DNA from: Halorubrum saccharovorum DSM 1137
GTDB taxonomy: Archaea; Halobacteriota; Halobacteria; Halobacteriales; Haloferacaceae
Direction: 5' to 3'
Assembly (NCBI RefSeq): GCF_000337915.1
Contig: NZ_AOJE01000012.1
Coordinates: 82,842 to 133,110, forward strand
Length of the DNA: 50,269 nucleotides
The translations under genes and the position numbers were made by a program. Numbering within the stretch: the stretch's first letter is position 1; every line of letters begins with the position of its first letter. This document shows, piece after piece, positions 24,773-32,355 of this stretch. The notes beneath the pieces were generated by a model. The model did no database searches. It was not told the DNA's origin and saw only the letters and a list, made by a program, of their open reading frames with translations.

Positions 24773-25996
24773 CTAGTACTGGTAGTTGATGACCCGCTCT
24801 TCGGTCTGCTCGGCGTCCTGTAGCTTCTCGCGCGCCTGCTCGAAGTCCGCCTGCGTGACCTCGGTGCGCCCGTCGCGGATCGCGAACATCCCGGCCTCGG
24901 TGGCGAGCGAGGCGATGTCGGCGCCGCTGTACCCCTCCAGATCCGCCGCGACCGCGCCCACGTCGGTGTCGTCGGCGACGTTCATGTCCTGGGTGTGGAT
25001 CTCCAGGATGCGCTCGCGGCCCTCCGCGTTCGGCTCGGGCACCTCGATGAGGCGGTCGAAGCGGCCGGGGCGCAGGATGGCCTCGTCGAGCATGTCGAAG
25101 CGGTTGGTGGCGGCCATGATCCGGACCTCGCCGCGGTCGTCGAAGCCGTCCATCTCCGAGAGCAGCTGCATCATCGTCCGCTGGACCTCGGCGTCGCCCG
25201 AGGTCTTCGAGTCCGTGCGCTTGGCGGCGACGGCGTCGATCTCGTCGATGAAGATGACGGCGGGCTCGCGCTCGGCGGCGAGCTCGAACAGGTCTCGAAC
25301 GAGCCGGGCGCCCTCGCCGATGAACTTCCGGACGAGCTCGGAGCCGGCCATCTTGATGAAGGTGGCGTCGGACTCGTTGGCGACCGCCTTCGCCAGCATC
25401 GTCTTCCCCGTTCCCGGCGGGCCGTGCAGGAGGACGCCGCTCGGCGGCTCGACCCCGACCGCCTCGAACTGCTCGGGGTCGTCGAGCGGGTCCTCGACGG
25501 CCTCGCGGACCTCGCGGATCTGATCGTCGATCCCGCCGATGTCGTCGTAGGTGACGTCGGGCGACTCGGTGACCTCCATCGCCTGCGCCCGGGAGTCGGT
25601 CTCGTCGTCGAGCACCTGCTGGACCGCGAAGGAGTCGTTGATCGCGACGCGGTCGCCCGGCCGGAGGTCGGATTCGAGCGTCGTGGACGCCTGCGTCAGC
25701 ACCTCCTGGTTGTTGCCGTGCTGCTTGATGACGATGCCGTCGTCCGTGATCTCCTCGACGGAGGCGATGTACAGCGACGAGGTCTTCAGCACCTCGTTCT
25801 CGCGTTTCAACTCGTCGACGTCGGCCTTCAGTTCGCCGCGCCGGTCCTGCGCGTCGTCGAGCCGCTCTTCGAGTTCGTCGTTCACCTGCCGTATCCGCCG
25901 GTAGTGCTGACGGATCGCCTCAAGCCGCTCCGTCTCGCTCATCTCCGGATCGAGTTCCAGACGGGGGCGGTCAGGTAATGAGGGGCTGTGAGACAT
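24773..25996 (-). CDS. pan: proteasome-activating nucleotidase (PAN)
   Basis: 407-residue AAA+ ATPase that unfolds substrates for the 20S proteasome. Order: N-terminal coiled coil (about 20-75, IRQHYRRIRQVNDELEERL), OB domain (about 80-140), AAA domain with Walker A GPPGTGKT (about 195), Walker B AVIFIDEIDAVA, sensor ATNRFD and arginine fingers in RPGRFDR, and a C-terminal helical lid. The C-terminus is VINYQY: a Tyr is third from the end, so it is close to but not exactly the HbYX motif used to dock on alpha rings. ATG 25996 is chosen because it gives the normal length and follows a TATA-like element (26022-26028); an upstream frame adds 27 unlikely residues. psmA is in the same window at 0.1-0.9 kb. 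Confidence 0.95.
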   Translation of the reverse strand: MSHSPSLPDRPRLELDPEMSETERLEAIRQHYRRIRQVNDELEERLDDAQDRRGELKADVDELKRENEVLKTSSLYIASVEEITDDGIVIKQHGNNQEVLTQASTTLESDLRPGDRVAINDSFAVQQVLDDETDSRAQAMEVTESPDVTYDDIGGIDDQIREVREAVEDPLDDPEQFEAVGVEPPSGVLLHGPPGTGKTMLAKAVANESDATFIKMAGSELVRKFIGEGARLVRDLFELAAEREPAVIFIDEIDAVAAKRTDSKTSGDAEVQRTMMQLLSEMDGFDDRGEVRIMAATNRFDMLDEAILRPGRFDRLIEVPEPNAEGRERILEIHTQDMNVADDTDVGAVAADLEGYSGADIASLATEAGMFAIRDGRTEVTQADFEQAREKLQDAEQTEERVINYQY

Positions 25997-26021
25997 TCGT
26001 TGGTCCCGACTAAGAAGCGCG

Positions 26022-26028
26022 CGTAAAT
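26022..26028 (-). promoter_or_regulatory. TATA-like box for pan
   Basis: The minus strand reads ATTTACG here, centred about 28 bases upstream of the ATG at 25996, consistent with leaderless transcription and supporting that start. Confidence 0.5.
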
Positions 26029-26254
26029 GTGCCTTTGGGTCACGGCGGTCTCCTGGTCCGACCGCGGAGAACCTCACGTCCAGCGAACGCGAACGGCTCG
26101 ATCGCCGGATCCGAGAGAATATCGTTTTTGATACTCATGGGTCAACGTTTTAACGGGTTGTGTGAGTAGCTCGCGTTATGAGCGCACGAACAGCGGCCGG
26201 CCGCGCCGGGCCAGGGCTCCCGGCAGGCGATCAGCGGACCACAGCCTCCCGAAC

Positions 26255-26815
26255 ATGAGCGACGCCGAAGCGCGCCCCACGGTTCTCGCGGTCGACGACG
26301 AGCCAGACCTGGCCGAGCTGTACCGGGTGTACCTCGACGCGGCCTACGAGGTTCGGATCGCCACCGACGGCGAGGAGGCCCTCTCGCTGATGGACGACAC
26401 CGTCGAGGTGGTCCTCCTCGACCGGCGGATGCCCGACATGTCGGGCCACGAGGTGCTGGAGGCGATCCGCGGGGAGGGGTACGACGCGCGGATCGCGATG
26501 CTGACCGCGGTCGAGCCCGACGTGGACATCGTCGACATGCCGTTCGACGACTACAAGACGAAGCCCGTCACGAAGGAGGACCTACTCGCGCTCGTGGAGG
26601 TGCTGCTCCAGCGCGCGAAGTTCGACGAGCACAGCCAGAAGTTCTTCGCGCTGGCGTCGAAGAAGGCCGCGCTGGAGGCCTCCGACATGACGAACACCGA
26701 GGAGTACGAGGACCTCATCGACCAGATGGAGGCGGTCCGAGACCGCGTCGACGACACCCTCGATCACCTCTCTGCCCGTGACGCGTTCGTCGAGATCCCC
26801 GGAAACGCCCCGTAG
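26255..26815 (+). CDS. response regulator with HalX domain
   Basis: 186-residue two-domain protein. The receiver (about 8-120) has the acidic pair in VLAVDDEPDLAELY, the phospho-acceptor Asp in VVLLDRRMPDMSG, the conserved Ser/Thr in AMLTAVEPD and Lys in YKTKPVTKED. The C-terminal helical HalX region (about 130-180, FDEHSQKFFALASKKAALEA) is typical of haloarchaeal regulators and has no DNA-binding motif. The ATG at 26255 begins the usual acidic N-terminus; the frame is open to a GTG at 26162, but those residues are Arg-rich. No kinase is adjacent; the nearest one is the PAS/GAF kinase 10 kb away. The output is unknown. Confidence 0.93.
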   Translation: MSDAEARPTVLAVDDEPDLAELYRVYLDAAYEVRIATDGEEALSLMDDTVEVVLLDRRMPDMSGHEVLEAIRGEGYDARIAMLTAVEPDVDIVDMPFDDYKTKPVTKEDLLALVEVLLQRAKFDEHSQKFFALASKKAALEASDMTNTEEYEDLIDQMEAVRDRVDDTLDHLSARDAFVEIPGNAP

Positions 26816-26865
26816 GGCTCGTCGGCCCCGAAACAACTGATTTCCCGCGACACCCGCAGCGCGAC

Positions 26866-27156
26866 CTACTCTATCGTCAACTCCCCGTTCCCGTTACCGC
26901 CCTCCCCGTCGCTCTCCTCGTCCCACTCCAGTTCGAACTCGACGCTGAGCTCGCCAGGACCGTCGGCCGGTCCCTCGCGCTCGGCTTTCACCTCGAACGC
27001 CGGTCGCGCTGGCGGGTCCATCGTCACGGACCGCTCGTCCTGCTTCAGGGTGACCGCGCTGCCGGACTCCAGCGAGTCCGCGACGGTCCGGAGGTACGCG
27101 GCGATCTCGGCGCGGGTTCGGCGGCTCTCCGACTCGAAGAGGACTTCTTCGGGCAT
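26866..27156 (-). CDS. amphi-Trp domain-containing protein
   Basis: 96-residue acidic protein. MPEEVLFESESRRTRAEIAAYLRTVADSLESG is the typical start of amphi-Trp domain proteins: an amphipathic helix followed by strands ending in ELSVEFELEWDEE, which carries the conserved Trp. A Gly/Asn-rich tail ends it. The function is unknown; many family members are small and conserved in haloarchaea. A TATA-like sequence (minus strand GTTTATCC, about 27180-27187) is centred about 27 bases upstream of ATG 27156. Confidence 0.85.
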   Translation of the reverse strand: MPEEVLFESESRRTRAEIAAYLRTVADSLESGSAVTLKQDERSVTMDPPARPAFEVKAEREGPADGPGELSVEFELEWDEESDGEGGNGNGELTIE

Positions 27157-27254
27157 ACGTCGCCATACGCACCCCCGGGGGATAAACACCGCGTGCGACG
27201 CGAGGGGGACGACGGCGGCGTGTTCCCCGACCGCGCTGCGTTTTCCCCCGATCG

Positions 27255-27260
27255 TTTTAT
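27255..27260 (+). promoter_or_regulatory. TATA box for the small membrane protein
   Basis: TTTTAT centred about 27 bases before the GTG at 27285; this supports the GTG start and a leaderless transcript. Confidence 0.55.
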
Positions 27261-27284
27261 GGGATCCCCCCGAACCCGTACGCC

Positions 27285-27680
27285 GTGTCCGTCCCCGACT
27301 GGCTCCGCACGGTCGTCGCCGTCGCCGTGTACTGGACGGCGATCGCGCTCGGCGGGAGCGTCCTCCTCGCCGATCCGACGAGCCCGCTCGTCGCGGTCCC
27401 GGTCGTCGGCGGCGGCGCGATCGTCGCGCACGCGGCACGAACCGACCGGCTCGTCGAGATCGGGTACGCGGTGGGAACGATGTGGCTCGCCGTCCTCGCG
27501 GTGTCGGTCGGCACCGGCGTCGTCGATCTCGTCGCGGCGCCCGAGGGCGAGATCGCGCCGCTCGCCGGCTATCCGGGCGCCGCCGCGCTCGGCACCGTCG
27601 GGCTGTTCGCCGTGCTCGTCGTCGCGTACGCGGCGTTCGTCCGCCGGAGCGTGCGTCGGTCCGCGTCTGATCCCGGGTGA
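27285..27680 (+). CDS. small four-helix membrane protein, unknown function
   Basis: 131-residue protein with about four TM helices: VVAVAVYWTAIALGGSVLL, VAVPVVGGGAIVAHAA, IGYAVGTMWLAVLAVSVG and AALGTVGLFAVLVVAYAAF. It ends in a basic tail RRSVRRSASDPG. There are no catalytic motifs. The start is GTG. Its 3' end faces the aminopeptidase gene, with a duplicated piece of that gene and a symmetrical terminator between the two. Confidence 0.75.
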   Translation: MSVPDWLRTVVAVAVYWTAIALGGSVLLADPTSPLVAVPVVGGGAIVAHAARTDRLVEIGYAVGTMWLAVLAVSVGTGVVDLVAAPEGEIAPLAGYPGAAALGTVGLFAVLVVAYAAFVRRSVRRSASDPG

Positions 27681-27700
27681 GCGGCGTCCGCGACGCCGAT

Positions 27701-27885
27701 GCCGTCGGCCCGAAACGCGACCGCCCTCAGAACCCGTCCTCGAACACGAACGTCCCAGTCGCACCTTTTTCCCGGCCTCGCTTCGCTCGGCCGGCAAAAA
27801 TCTGCACCAAAAACCCGCTCCCGAGGACGGCCGTCGGCCCGAAACGCGACCGCCCTCAGAACCCGTCCTCGAACACGAACGTCCC
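27701..27885. repeat. 56-base perfect direct repeat from the aminopeptidase 3' end
   Basis: The 56 bases at 27830-27885 recur exactly at 27701-27756. The first 20 bases are GCCGTCGGCCCGAAACGCGA. The right copy covers the last ten codons of the aminopeptidase (with stop) and 26 bases beyond; the left copy stands free between the two convergent genes. The 73 bases between hold a symmetrical inverted repeat. Confidence 0.93.
27766..27800. terminator. symmetrical bidirectional terminator-like inverted repeat
   Basis: TTTTT (27766-27770) and AAAAA (27796-27800) flank a GC-rich stem (CCGGCC at 27772-27777 pairing with GGCCGG at 27789-27794) around CGCTTCG. Archaeal polymerase stops at U-runs: the T5 would end plus-strand transcription from the membrane protein and the A5 (T5 on minus) would end the aminopeptidase transcript. 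The position between convergent genes fits. Confidence 0.6.
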
Positions 27886-28935
27886 GTCGCGCTGGACGAC
27901 CTCGCCGTCGACCTCGATGACGGAGTCCTCGCTCATGTCGACGATCATGTCGACGTGCTCGGCGGACTCGTTGACCTCGTTCTCCCCGCCGACCGTCTCC
28001 GGGTACGCGGAGCCGACCGCCATGTGGACGGTGTCGCCCATCTTCTCGTCGAACAGCATGTTGTAGGTGAACCGGTCGATCTGGCGGTTCATGCCGATGC
28101 CGAGCTCGCCGAGGCGCCGGGAGCCCTCGTCCGTGTCGAGGATGCCGGAGAGCAGGTCCTCGTTGCGCTTGGCGGAGTGGGAGACGACCTCCCCGTCCTC
28201 GAACCGGAGCCGGACCCCCTCGATCTCGCGACCGTAGCGGTACAGCGGGAGGTCGAAGTAGACCTCGCCGTCGACGCCGTCGCGGGTCGGGGCCGTGAAC
28301 ACCTCGCCGCCGGGGAGGTTCGCCTCGCCGTAGTCGTTGAGCGTGGAGTTGCCGGAGACGTCGAGCGTGAGGTCGGTCTCCTCGCCCGACCTGATTCGGA
28401 CCTCGTCGGCGTCGTCGAGGATCGCCACCATCTCCTCCTGGAACGCGCGCTGTTCGTCCCAGTCGAGCGAGACGGCGTCCCACACGAAGTTCTCGTACGC
28501 CTCGGTGCTCATCCCGGCGAGCTGGGCGTGGCTCGCGGTCGGGTACTGCGTGAGACACCACGTCTTCGAGAGCCGCGTCCGCTTGACCTCCTCCATCGCG
28601 CGGTTGTACGCCGCGTTGGTCTCGGGCTCGATGTCGGCGTCCTCGGTGGCGTTCGCGCCGCCGCGCGCGATGACGAACACGTCGGCCTCCTCGTAGAGGG
28701 CGCGTCGGTGGCTCGGCTCGGTGAACTCCTCGGACGAGCGCTTGAACGCGCGCTGGGCGCGCTTCGAGTAGTTGAGGTAGACGGGGTTGGCGCCGCGGTC
28801 CCCGCAGACCTCGTGGAGGGCGACCGCGAGGTCCTCGGCCTCCTTCGGCATCTGGATGACCACATCGTCGCCCGACTGAATGTCGGTCGAGTGGTCGGCG
28901 ATGATCTCCGCGTGTTCGCGAACGCGTGCGTCCAT
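27856..28935 (-). CDS. aminopeptidase, M29 family
   Basis: 359-residue metallo-aminopeptidase of the M29 (AmpS/PepS, thermophilic) family. N-terminal domain (about 1-180): VREHAEIIADHSTDIQSGDDVVIQ, VYLNYSKRAQRAF, YPTASHAQLAGMSTEAY. The C-terminal metal domain has the usual ligands: Glu in FTAPTRDGVDGEVYFD, Glu and His in GEVVSHSAKRN, Glu near ELGIGMN, His and Asp in TVHMAVGSAYPE and AEHVDMIVDM. The last ten residues (DGTFVFEDGF) lie in the duplicated 56-base segment. A TATA-like element (28957-28963, minus) is centred about 25 bases upstream of the ATG. It probably acts in cytoplasmic peptide turnover. Confidence 0.92.
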   Translation of the reverse strand: MDARVREHAEIIADHSTDIQSGDDVVIQMPKEAEDLAVALHEVCGDRGANPVYLNYSKRAQRAFKRSSEEFTEPSHRRALYEEADVFVIARGGANATEDADIEPETNAAYNRAMEEVKRTRLSKTWCLTQYPTASHAQLAGMSTEAYENFVWDAVSLDWDEQRAFQEEMVAILDDADEVRIRSGEETDLTLDVSGNSTLNDYGEANLPGGEVFTAPTRDGVDGEVYFDLPLYRYGREIEGVRLRFEDGEVVSHSAKRNEDLLSGILDTDEGSRRLGELGIGMNRQIDRFTYNMLFDEKMGDTVHMAVGSAYPETVGGENEVNESAEHVDMIVDMSEDSVIEVDGEVVQRDGTFVFEDGF

Positions 28936-29040
28936 ATACGTGCGTTTCGCGGCCGGGGAATTACGGCTTTCCTTCCGGCGGCGCGGGTGGGAGAGCCGGC
29001 GGCCCGCGTCGGGGGCCGACGGTTCGAGGATCGAGAGGGG

Positions 29041-30348
29041 TCACAGCCCGTACTGCTCCCGCGCCGCGTCGCCGAGTCCGCGCTCGTCGAGCAGGTCCAG
29101 CGGCGCCAGCACGTCGAGCTGGACGACGCCGGGGAGCCGGCCGATCTGGACGCCGCCGGTGAAGGTACACCGGGCGCGGATCTCGCCCTCGCTCATATCG
29201 AGCAGTTTCCCCGCGCGGTCGAAGGCGTTCTGGGTGGCGTCGTTGACGGTGGCGCCGGAGCCGACGACCTGAATCGGGGCCATGTCGTCCTCGACGTCGA
29301 CGCCGTGCTCCGCGCCGAGGTCACGGCCGGCCTCGCGCTCCGCGTCGCTGTAGGGCTTGCTGATGAAGGGCAGGTCCTCCTCGTTCGGGAGGAGCACGGG
29401 GCCGTCGATGTCGAGGTCCTCGATCACCTCCACGTCCATGGTGACGGTGCCGCTCACGTCGGTGGTGTGGAGGGAGAGTTCGCCGTCGCCCTGGTTCGCG
29501 TGGAGGTCGCCGACGTACCCCCCGCCGCCGTCGATCTCGACGGGACAGATCAGCGTGGCGCCCGCGCGGACCTCCGGGATGTCCATGTGCCCGTCGGTGC
29601 GCTTCTCCAGGTCGGCCTCGGTCTCGACGCCGTAGTCGTGGTCGGCGCCGATGAGGCTCTGGCCGAAGTCGCCCGCGTTGTGCGAGTCCGGCATCGTCAC
29701 CGAGGGCGTCGTTCCGATGTTCCCGATGAAGGGCCGGAGGCGACCGAGCGTGCCGGGCATCCCGTCGGGCTCGTACAGCAGGATCGGGTGTTGCCGGGCG
29801 TTCTCGGGGATGTCCATCACGCGCTCGGCGTCGAGCGCGAGCTCGTGGGCGCCGTCCTTATCGAGGGTGATCCCGACCGCGTTCTCGTGGTCGAACGCGA
29901 CGGTGTAGCCGTACTCGAAGCCGAACGAGGAGGCGTTGGCGCCGCACTCGGCACAGCGGATCGCGTCCTCGCCCGTGCCCTCGACGACGGAGTCGGGCCA
30001 CGTCGTTCCGCACTCGGGACAGCGGTGGTCGACGAAGGGGTCGTCGCCGAACGCGCCCTCGCGCTCCGCCATCGATCCCGTGCTCGTGGCCATGCTCGTC
30101 ACCGTCACGTCGCGGATGTGGATGGCGACGGCGTCGCCGACCTCGGCGCCCTCGACCCGGATCGGGCGGGTCACCTCGTGGCCGCCCCGGAACGAGGGCG
30201 TCACCATCGGGCCCCAACAGCCCGGCGGCGTGTACGTCTCCACCGTTCCGCCGTCCGCGACCGTGCCGGCCCACTCCTGGTCGGGGCCGACCAGCCCGAG
30301 CGTGTACCGGTCGACGTAGAGCTCCTCTTGGACGCCTTGTTGTGACAT
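29041..30348 (-). CDS. acetamidase/formamidase with zinc-ribbon insertion
   Basis: 435-residue FmdA/AmdA-family amidase hydrolysing short amides such as formamide to ammonia and the acid. Core segments: TPPGCWGPMVTPSFRGGHEVTRPI, GDAVAIHIRDVTVTSMATS, FIGNIGTTPSVTMPDSHNAGDFGQSL and YVGDLHANQGDGELSLHTTDVSG. An insertion at about 88-125 carries two Cys pairs (HRCPECGTTW and IRCAECGANA) that look like a zinc ribbon. The ATG at 30348 has a TATA-like element at 30374-30380; a longer frame to 30477 is rejected. It is divergent from a DUF6293 regulator. Ammonia production links it loosely with the urease island 4 kb away. Confidence 0.9.
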   Translation of the reverse strand: MSQQGVQEELYVDRYTLGLVGPDQEWAGTVADGGTVETYTPPGCWGPMVTPSFRGGHEVTRPIRVEGAEVGDAVAIHIRDVTVTSMATSTGSMAEREGAFGDDPFVDHRCPECGTTWPDSVVEGTGEDAIRCAECGANASSFGFEYGYTVAFDHENAVGITLDKDGAHELALDAERVMDIPENARQHPILLYEPDGMPGTLGRLRPFIGNIGTTPSVTMPDSHNAGDFGQSLIGADHDYGVETEADLEKRTDGHMDIPEVRAGATLICPVEIDGGGGYVGDLHANQGDGELSLHTTDVSGTVTMDVEVIEDLDIDGPVLLPNEEDLPFISKPYSDAEREAGRDLGAEHGVDVEDDMAPIQVVGSGATVNDATQNAFDRAGKLLDMSEGEIRARCTFTGGVQIGRLPGVVQLDVLAPLDLLDERGLGDAAREQYGL

Positions 30349-30373
30349 ACCACTTCGCAGTAGGGGCGTCGGG

Positions 30374-30455
30374 AGAATAACGCTACTGCTCGCGGAAGGA
30401 TCGATCGGTGTGTGGCGGGCGGCGGACTTCCGCGGTCGCTTGCGGTCGTTTATAA
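30374..30455. promoter_or_regulatory. divergent promoters, formamidase and DUF6293 regulator
   Basis: Between the divergent starts (30348 and 30480) lie a minus-strand TATA-like element at 30374-30380 (reading GTTATTC) about 30 bases before the formamidase ATG, and a strong plus-strand TTTATAA at 30449-30455, about 28 bases before the regulator ATG. The spacing suggests leaderless transcripts and possible control by the regulator. Confidence 0.6.
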
Positions 30456-30479
30456 CTGCGTCTCGCCATATCCCCATCC

Positions 30480-31457
30480 ATGCAGACGCACATCGTGCCG
30501 GTCGGGTTCGACTACGACCGCATGATCGCCCCGCTCATCCGGGACCAGTTCGACGTCGACCGGGTGATCCTCTTGGAGGGGACGGTCGGCAGCGAGGCCA
30601 ACGTCGAGTACTCGCGCAACATCGCTCGCAAGCTCGAACAGGACTTCCGGAACCTGCTCGGCGCGGAGACGGTCCGCGAGCGACTGGACGACGTGTACGA
30701 CTACGACGCCGCCTTCGAGCGCGCGTACGACCTGATCAACGCGGAGCTCGATCGGGACGAACGGAACGAGCCGGGAGACGGCGACGCCGCCGACAAGCGC
30801 GAGGTGTGGGTGAACCTCTGTTCGATGCCCCGACCCGTCTCCTTCGCGTTCGCGACCGCGGCCCACTCGATCATGGTCGAGCGCCAGGACGACCGCGACC
30901 GGATCCACACCTACTACACCGCCCCGGAGAAGTACTTAGAGACCGAGCTCGCCGAGGAGTTGCGCGCGACGCGGGACCTCCTGCGCGACCTGGTCGAGGG
31001 AGAGAATGAGGGAGCCGACGACGCCATTGCGGGCGCGGGCGTCGACCCCGACCGCGTCGCCGACCGCCTCGCGAGCACCACCGACCTGCTCGCGGAGTTC
31101 GACGAGCGCGGCACCACAATCGGCGCGAAGCGCATCGGCGACAGCCACGTGATCGAACTCCCCGTCGCCTCCTTCCAGAACGTCAAGCCGTTCGAGGAGC
31201 TCGTCCTCTTCACCCTCGGCGAGCACGGCGAGTTCGCGTCGGTCTCTGAACTGGCCGAGACGCTCGCGGACGACCTCAACGAGGAGTACACCGACTCGTT
31301 CCGCTCGAAGGTGATCTACAACGTCGACCGGCTCGGCCCCGGCGGCAAGGGGTACATCGAGCGCGAGGAGCGCGGGAAGTCCTACCGGACCACCCTCTCG
31401 CGGATCGGCGAGCTCTGGGTCCGGGCGCACGCCGACGAGGACCGCGATCTGGCGTGA
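30480..31457 (+). CDS. HFX_2341/DUF6293-type transcriptional regulator
   Basis: 325-residue protein with a two-domain layout. N-terminal Rossmann-like sensor (about 1-165): MQTHIVPVGFDYDRMIAPLIRD starts a CARF-like fold, with VWVNLCSMPRPVSFAFATAAHSI as the likely ligand loop. C-terminal winged helix (about 235-315): VKPFEELVLFTLGEHGEFASVSELAETL then KVIYNVDRLGPGGKGYIEREERGKSYRTTLSRIGELW. The middle is a charged helical linker. It resembles Csa3-like regulators but no CRISPR genes are here. Ligand and targets are unknown; divergence from the formamidase gene makes that a candidate target. Confidence 0.85.
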   Translation: MQTHIVPVGFDYDRMIAPLIRDQFDVDRVILLEGTVGSEANVEYSRNIARKLEQDFRNLLGAETVRERLDDVYDYDAAFERAYDLINAELDRDERNEPGDGDAADKREVWVNLCSMPRPVSFAFATAAHSIMVERQDDRDRIHTYYTAPEKYLETELAEELRATRDLLRDLVEGENEGADDAIAGAGVDPDRVADRLASTTDLLAEFDERGTTIGAKRIGDSHVIELPVASFQNVKPFEELVLFTLGEHGEFASVSELAETLADDLNEEYTDSFRSKVIYNVDRLGPGGKGYIEREERGKSYRTTLSRIGELWVRAHADEDRDLA

Positions 31458-31554
31458 GGGGGTCGGAGGCTCCGGTCGCGGCTCGGCAGTCGCCTCGGCC
31501 GACCCGGAGAGCGTCTCGCAGAGGCCCACAGGGGTGGATCGGCCGCGGAGCCCG

Positions 31555-32355
31555 CTACCGCATCTCGCGCGAGAGGTACTTCCGCGCCTCTGAGACGGTT
31601 AGCGGGACCTCGTCGGCGTCGAGGATCCCGTCGAACAGCTGTACCGTTGTCGGCGGTCGGAGCCCGTGATCCCTCAGTAGCGACCCGTCCGTGAGGATCT
31701 CTCGGACGGGACCGTCCGCGACGGCGGAGCCGTTCTGTCCGACGAGTATCACCCGATCGGCGACTTCCGGGACGAGATCCGGCGACGGCGTGAACAGCAC
31801 CACGGTCCCCTCGTGAGCGGTCATCAGTTCGAGGATGCGTTCCCGGTACCGGTCGTCGACGGCTCCGAGCGGTTCGTCCAGCAACAGCACGTCGGGATCG
31901 AACGTCAGGACACTCGCGACCGCCGCTCGCTGCTTTTCGCCCCCCGAAAGCCGGAACGGCGCTCGGTCCAACAGGCCGCTCAGGCCGAGCCGGTCGGCGA
32001 GTCGCTCTATCCGCCGGGCTGCCGCCTGCCGCGGCATCCCGAGCTGGGCCGGCCCGTATTCGAGATCCTCGCGAACCGTCGTGTTGAACAGGTAGTCGTC
32101 CGGATCCTGGAGCAACACGCCGAGTCGGTCCCGGACATCCTCGGCGTCCGTCGTCTCCTCGAAGTACTCCACCGTGCCGGTCGACGTGTCGATGAGCCCG
32201 CCGAGCGCGAGCTGCAGCGTGCTCTTTCCCGACCCGTTCGCGCCGATGACCGCGACTCGTTCGCCCTCCTCGATGGTGAGCGTGATATTCCGAATCGCCG
32301 TCGTCCCGTCCGGATACTCGTGCGACAGTTGCCGCGCGTCTATCACAGGCCCCAT
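31555..32355 (-). CDS. cbiO: ECF nickel/cobalt transporter ATPase, H-loop changed
   Basis: 266-residue ATPase energising the nickel/cobalt importer. Walker A GANGSGKST (residues 38-46), Q-loop LLQDPDDYLF (81-90), signature LSGGEKQR (136-143), Walker B VLLLDEP (156-162) and a D-loop Asp are present. The switch His expected at residue 190 is missing: the segment reads FTPSPDLVPEVADRV where relatives have T-H-D. The His is normally needed for ATP hydrolysis, so this subunit may work poorly or differently. A C-terminal extension of about 50 residues follows. The ATG overlaps the end of cbiQ by 13 bases. Last of the four-gene operon; the nickel role is inferred from nikR and urease nearby. Confidence 0.9.
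   Translation of the reverse strand: MGPVIDARQLSHEYPDGTTAIRNITLTIEEGERVAVIGANGSGKSTLQLALGGLIDTSTGTVEYFEETTDAEDVRDRLGVLLQDPDDYLFNTTVREDLEYGPAQLGMPRQAAARRIERLADRLGLSGLLDRAPFRLSGGEKQRAAVASVLTFDPDVLLLDEPLGAVDDRYRERILELMTAHEGTVVLFTPSPDLVPEVADRVILVGQNGSAVADGPVREILTDGSLLRDHGLRPPTTVQLFDGILDADEVPLTVSEARKYLSREMR

Noticed and set aside
24379-24789. Possible gene in the gap between pdaD and pan
   Set aside because: Translation is Arg/Ser/Thr-rich and basic; covers repeats and the 3' end of pan; no start signals.
27193-30345. 1050-codon open frame on the plus strand opposite aminopeptidase and formamidase
   Set aside because: Frame is open only because of GC-rich codon bias in the real genes on the minus strand; no conserved motif.
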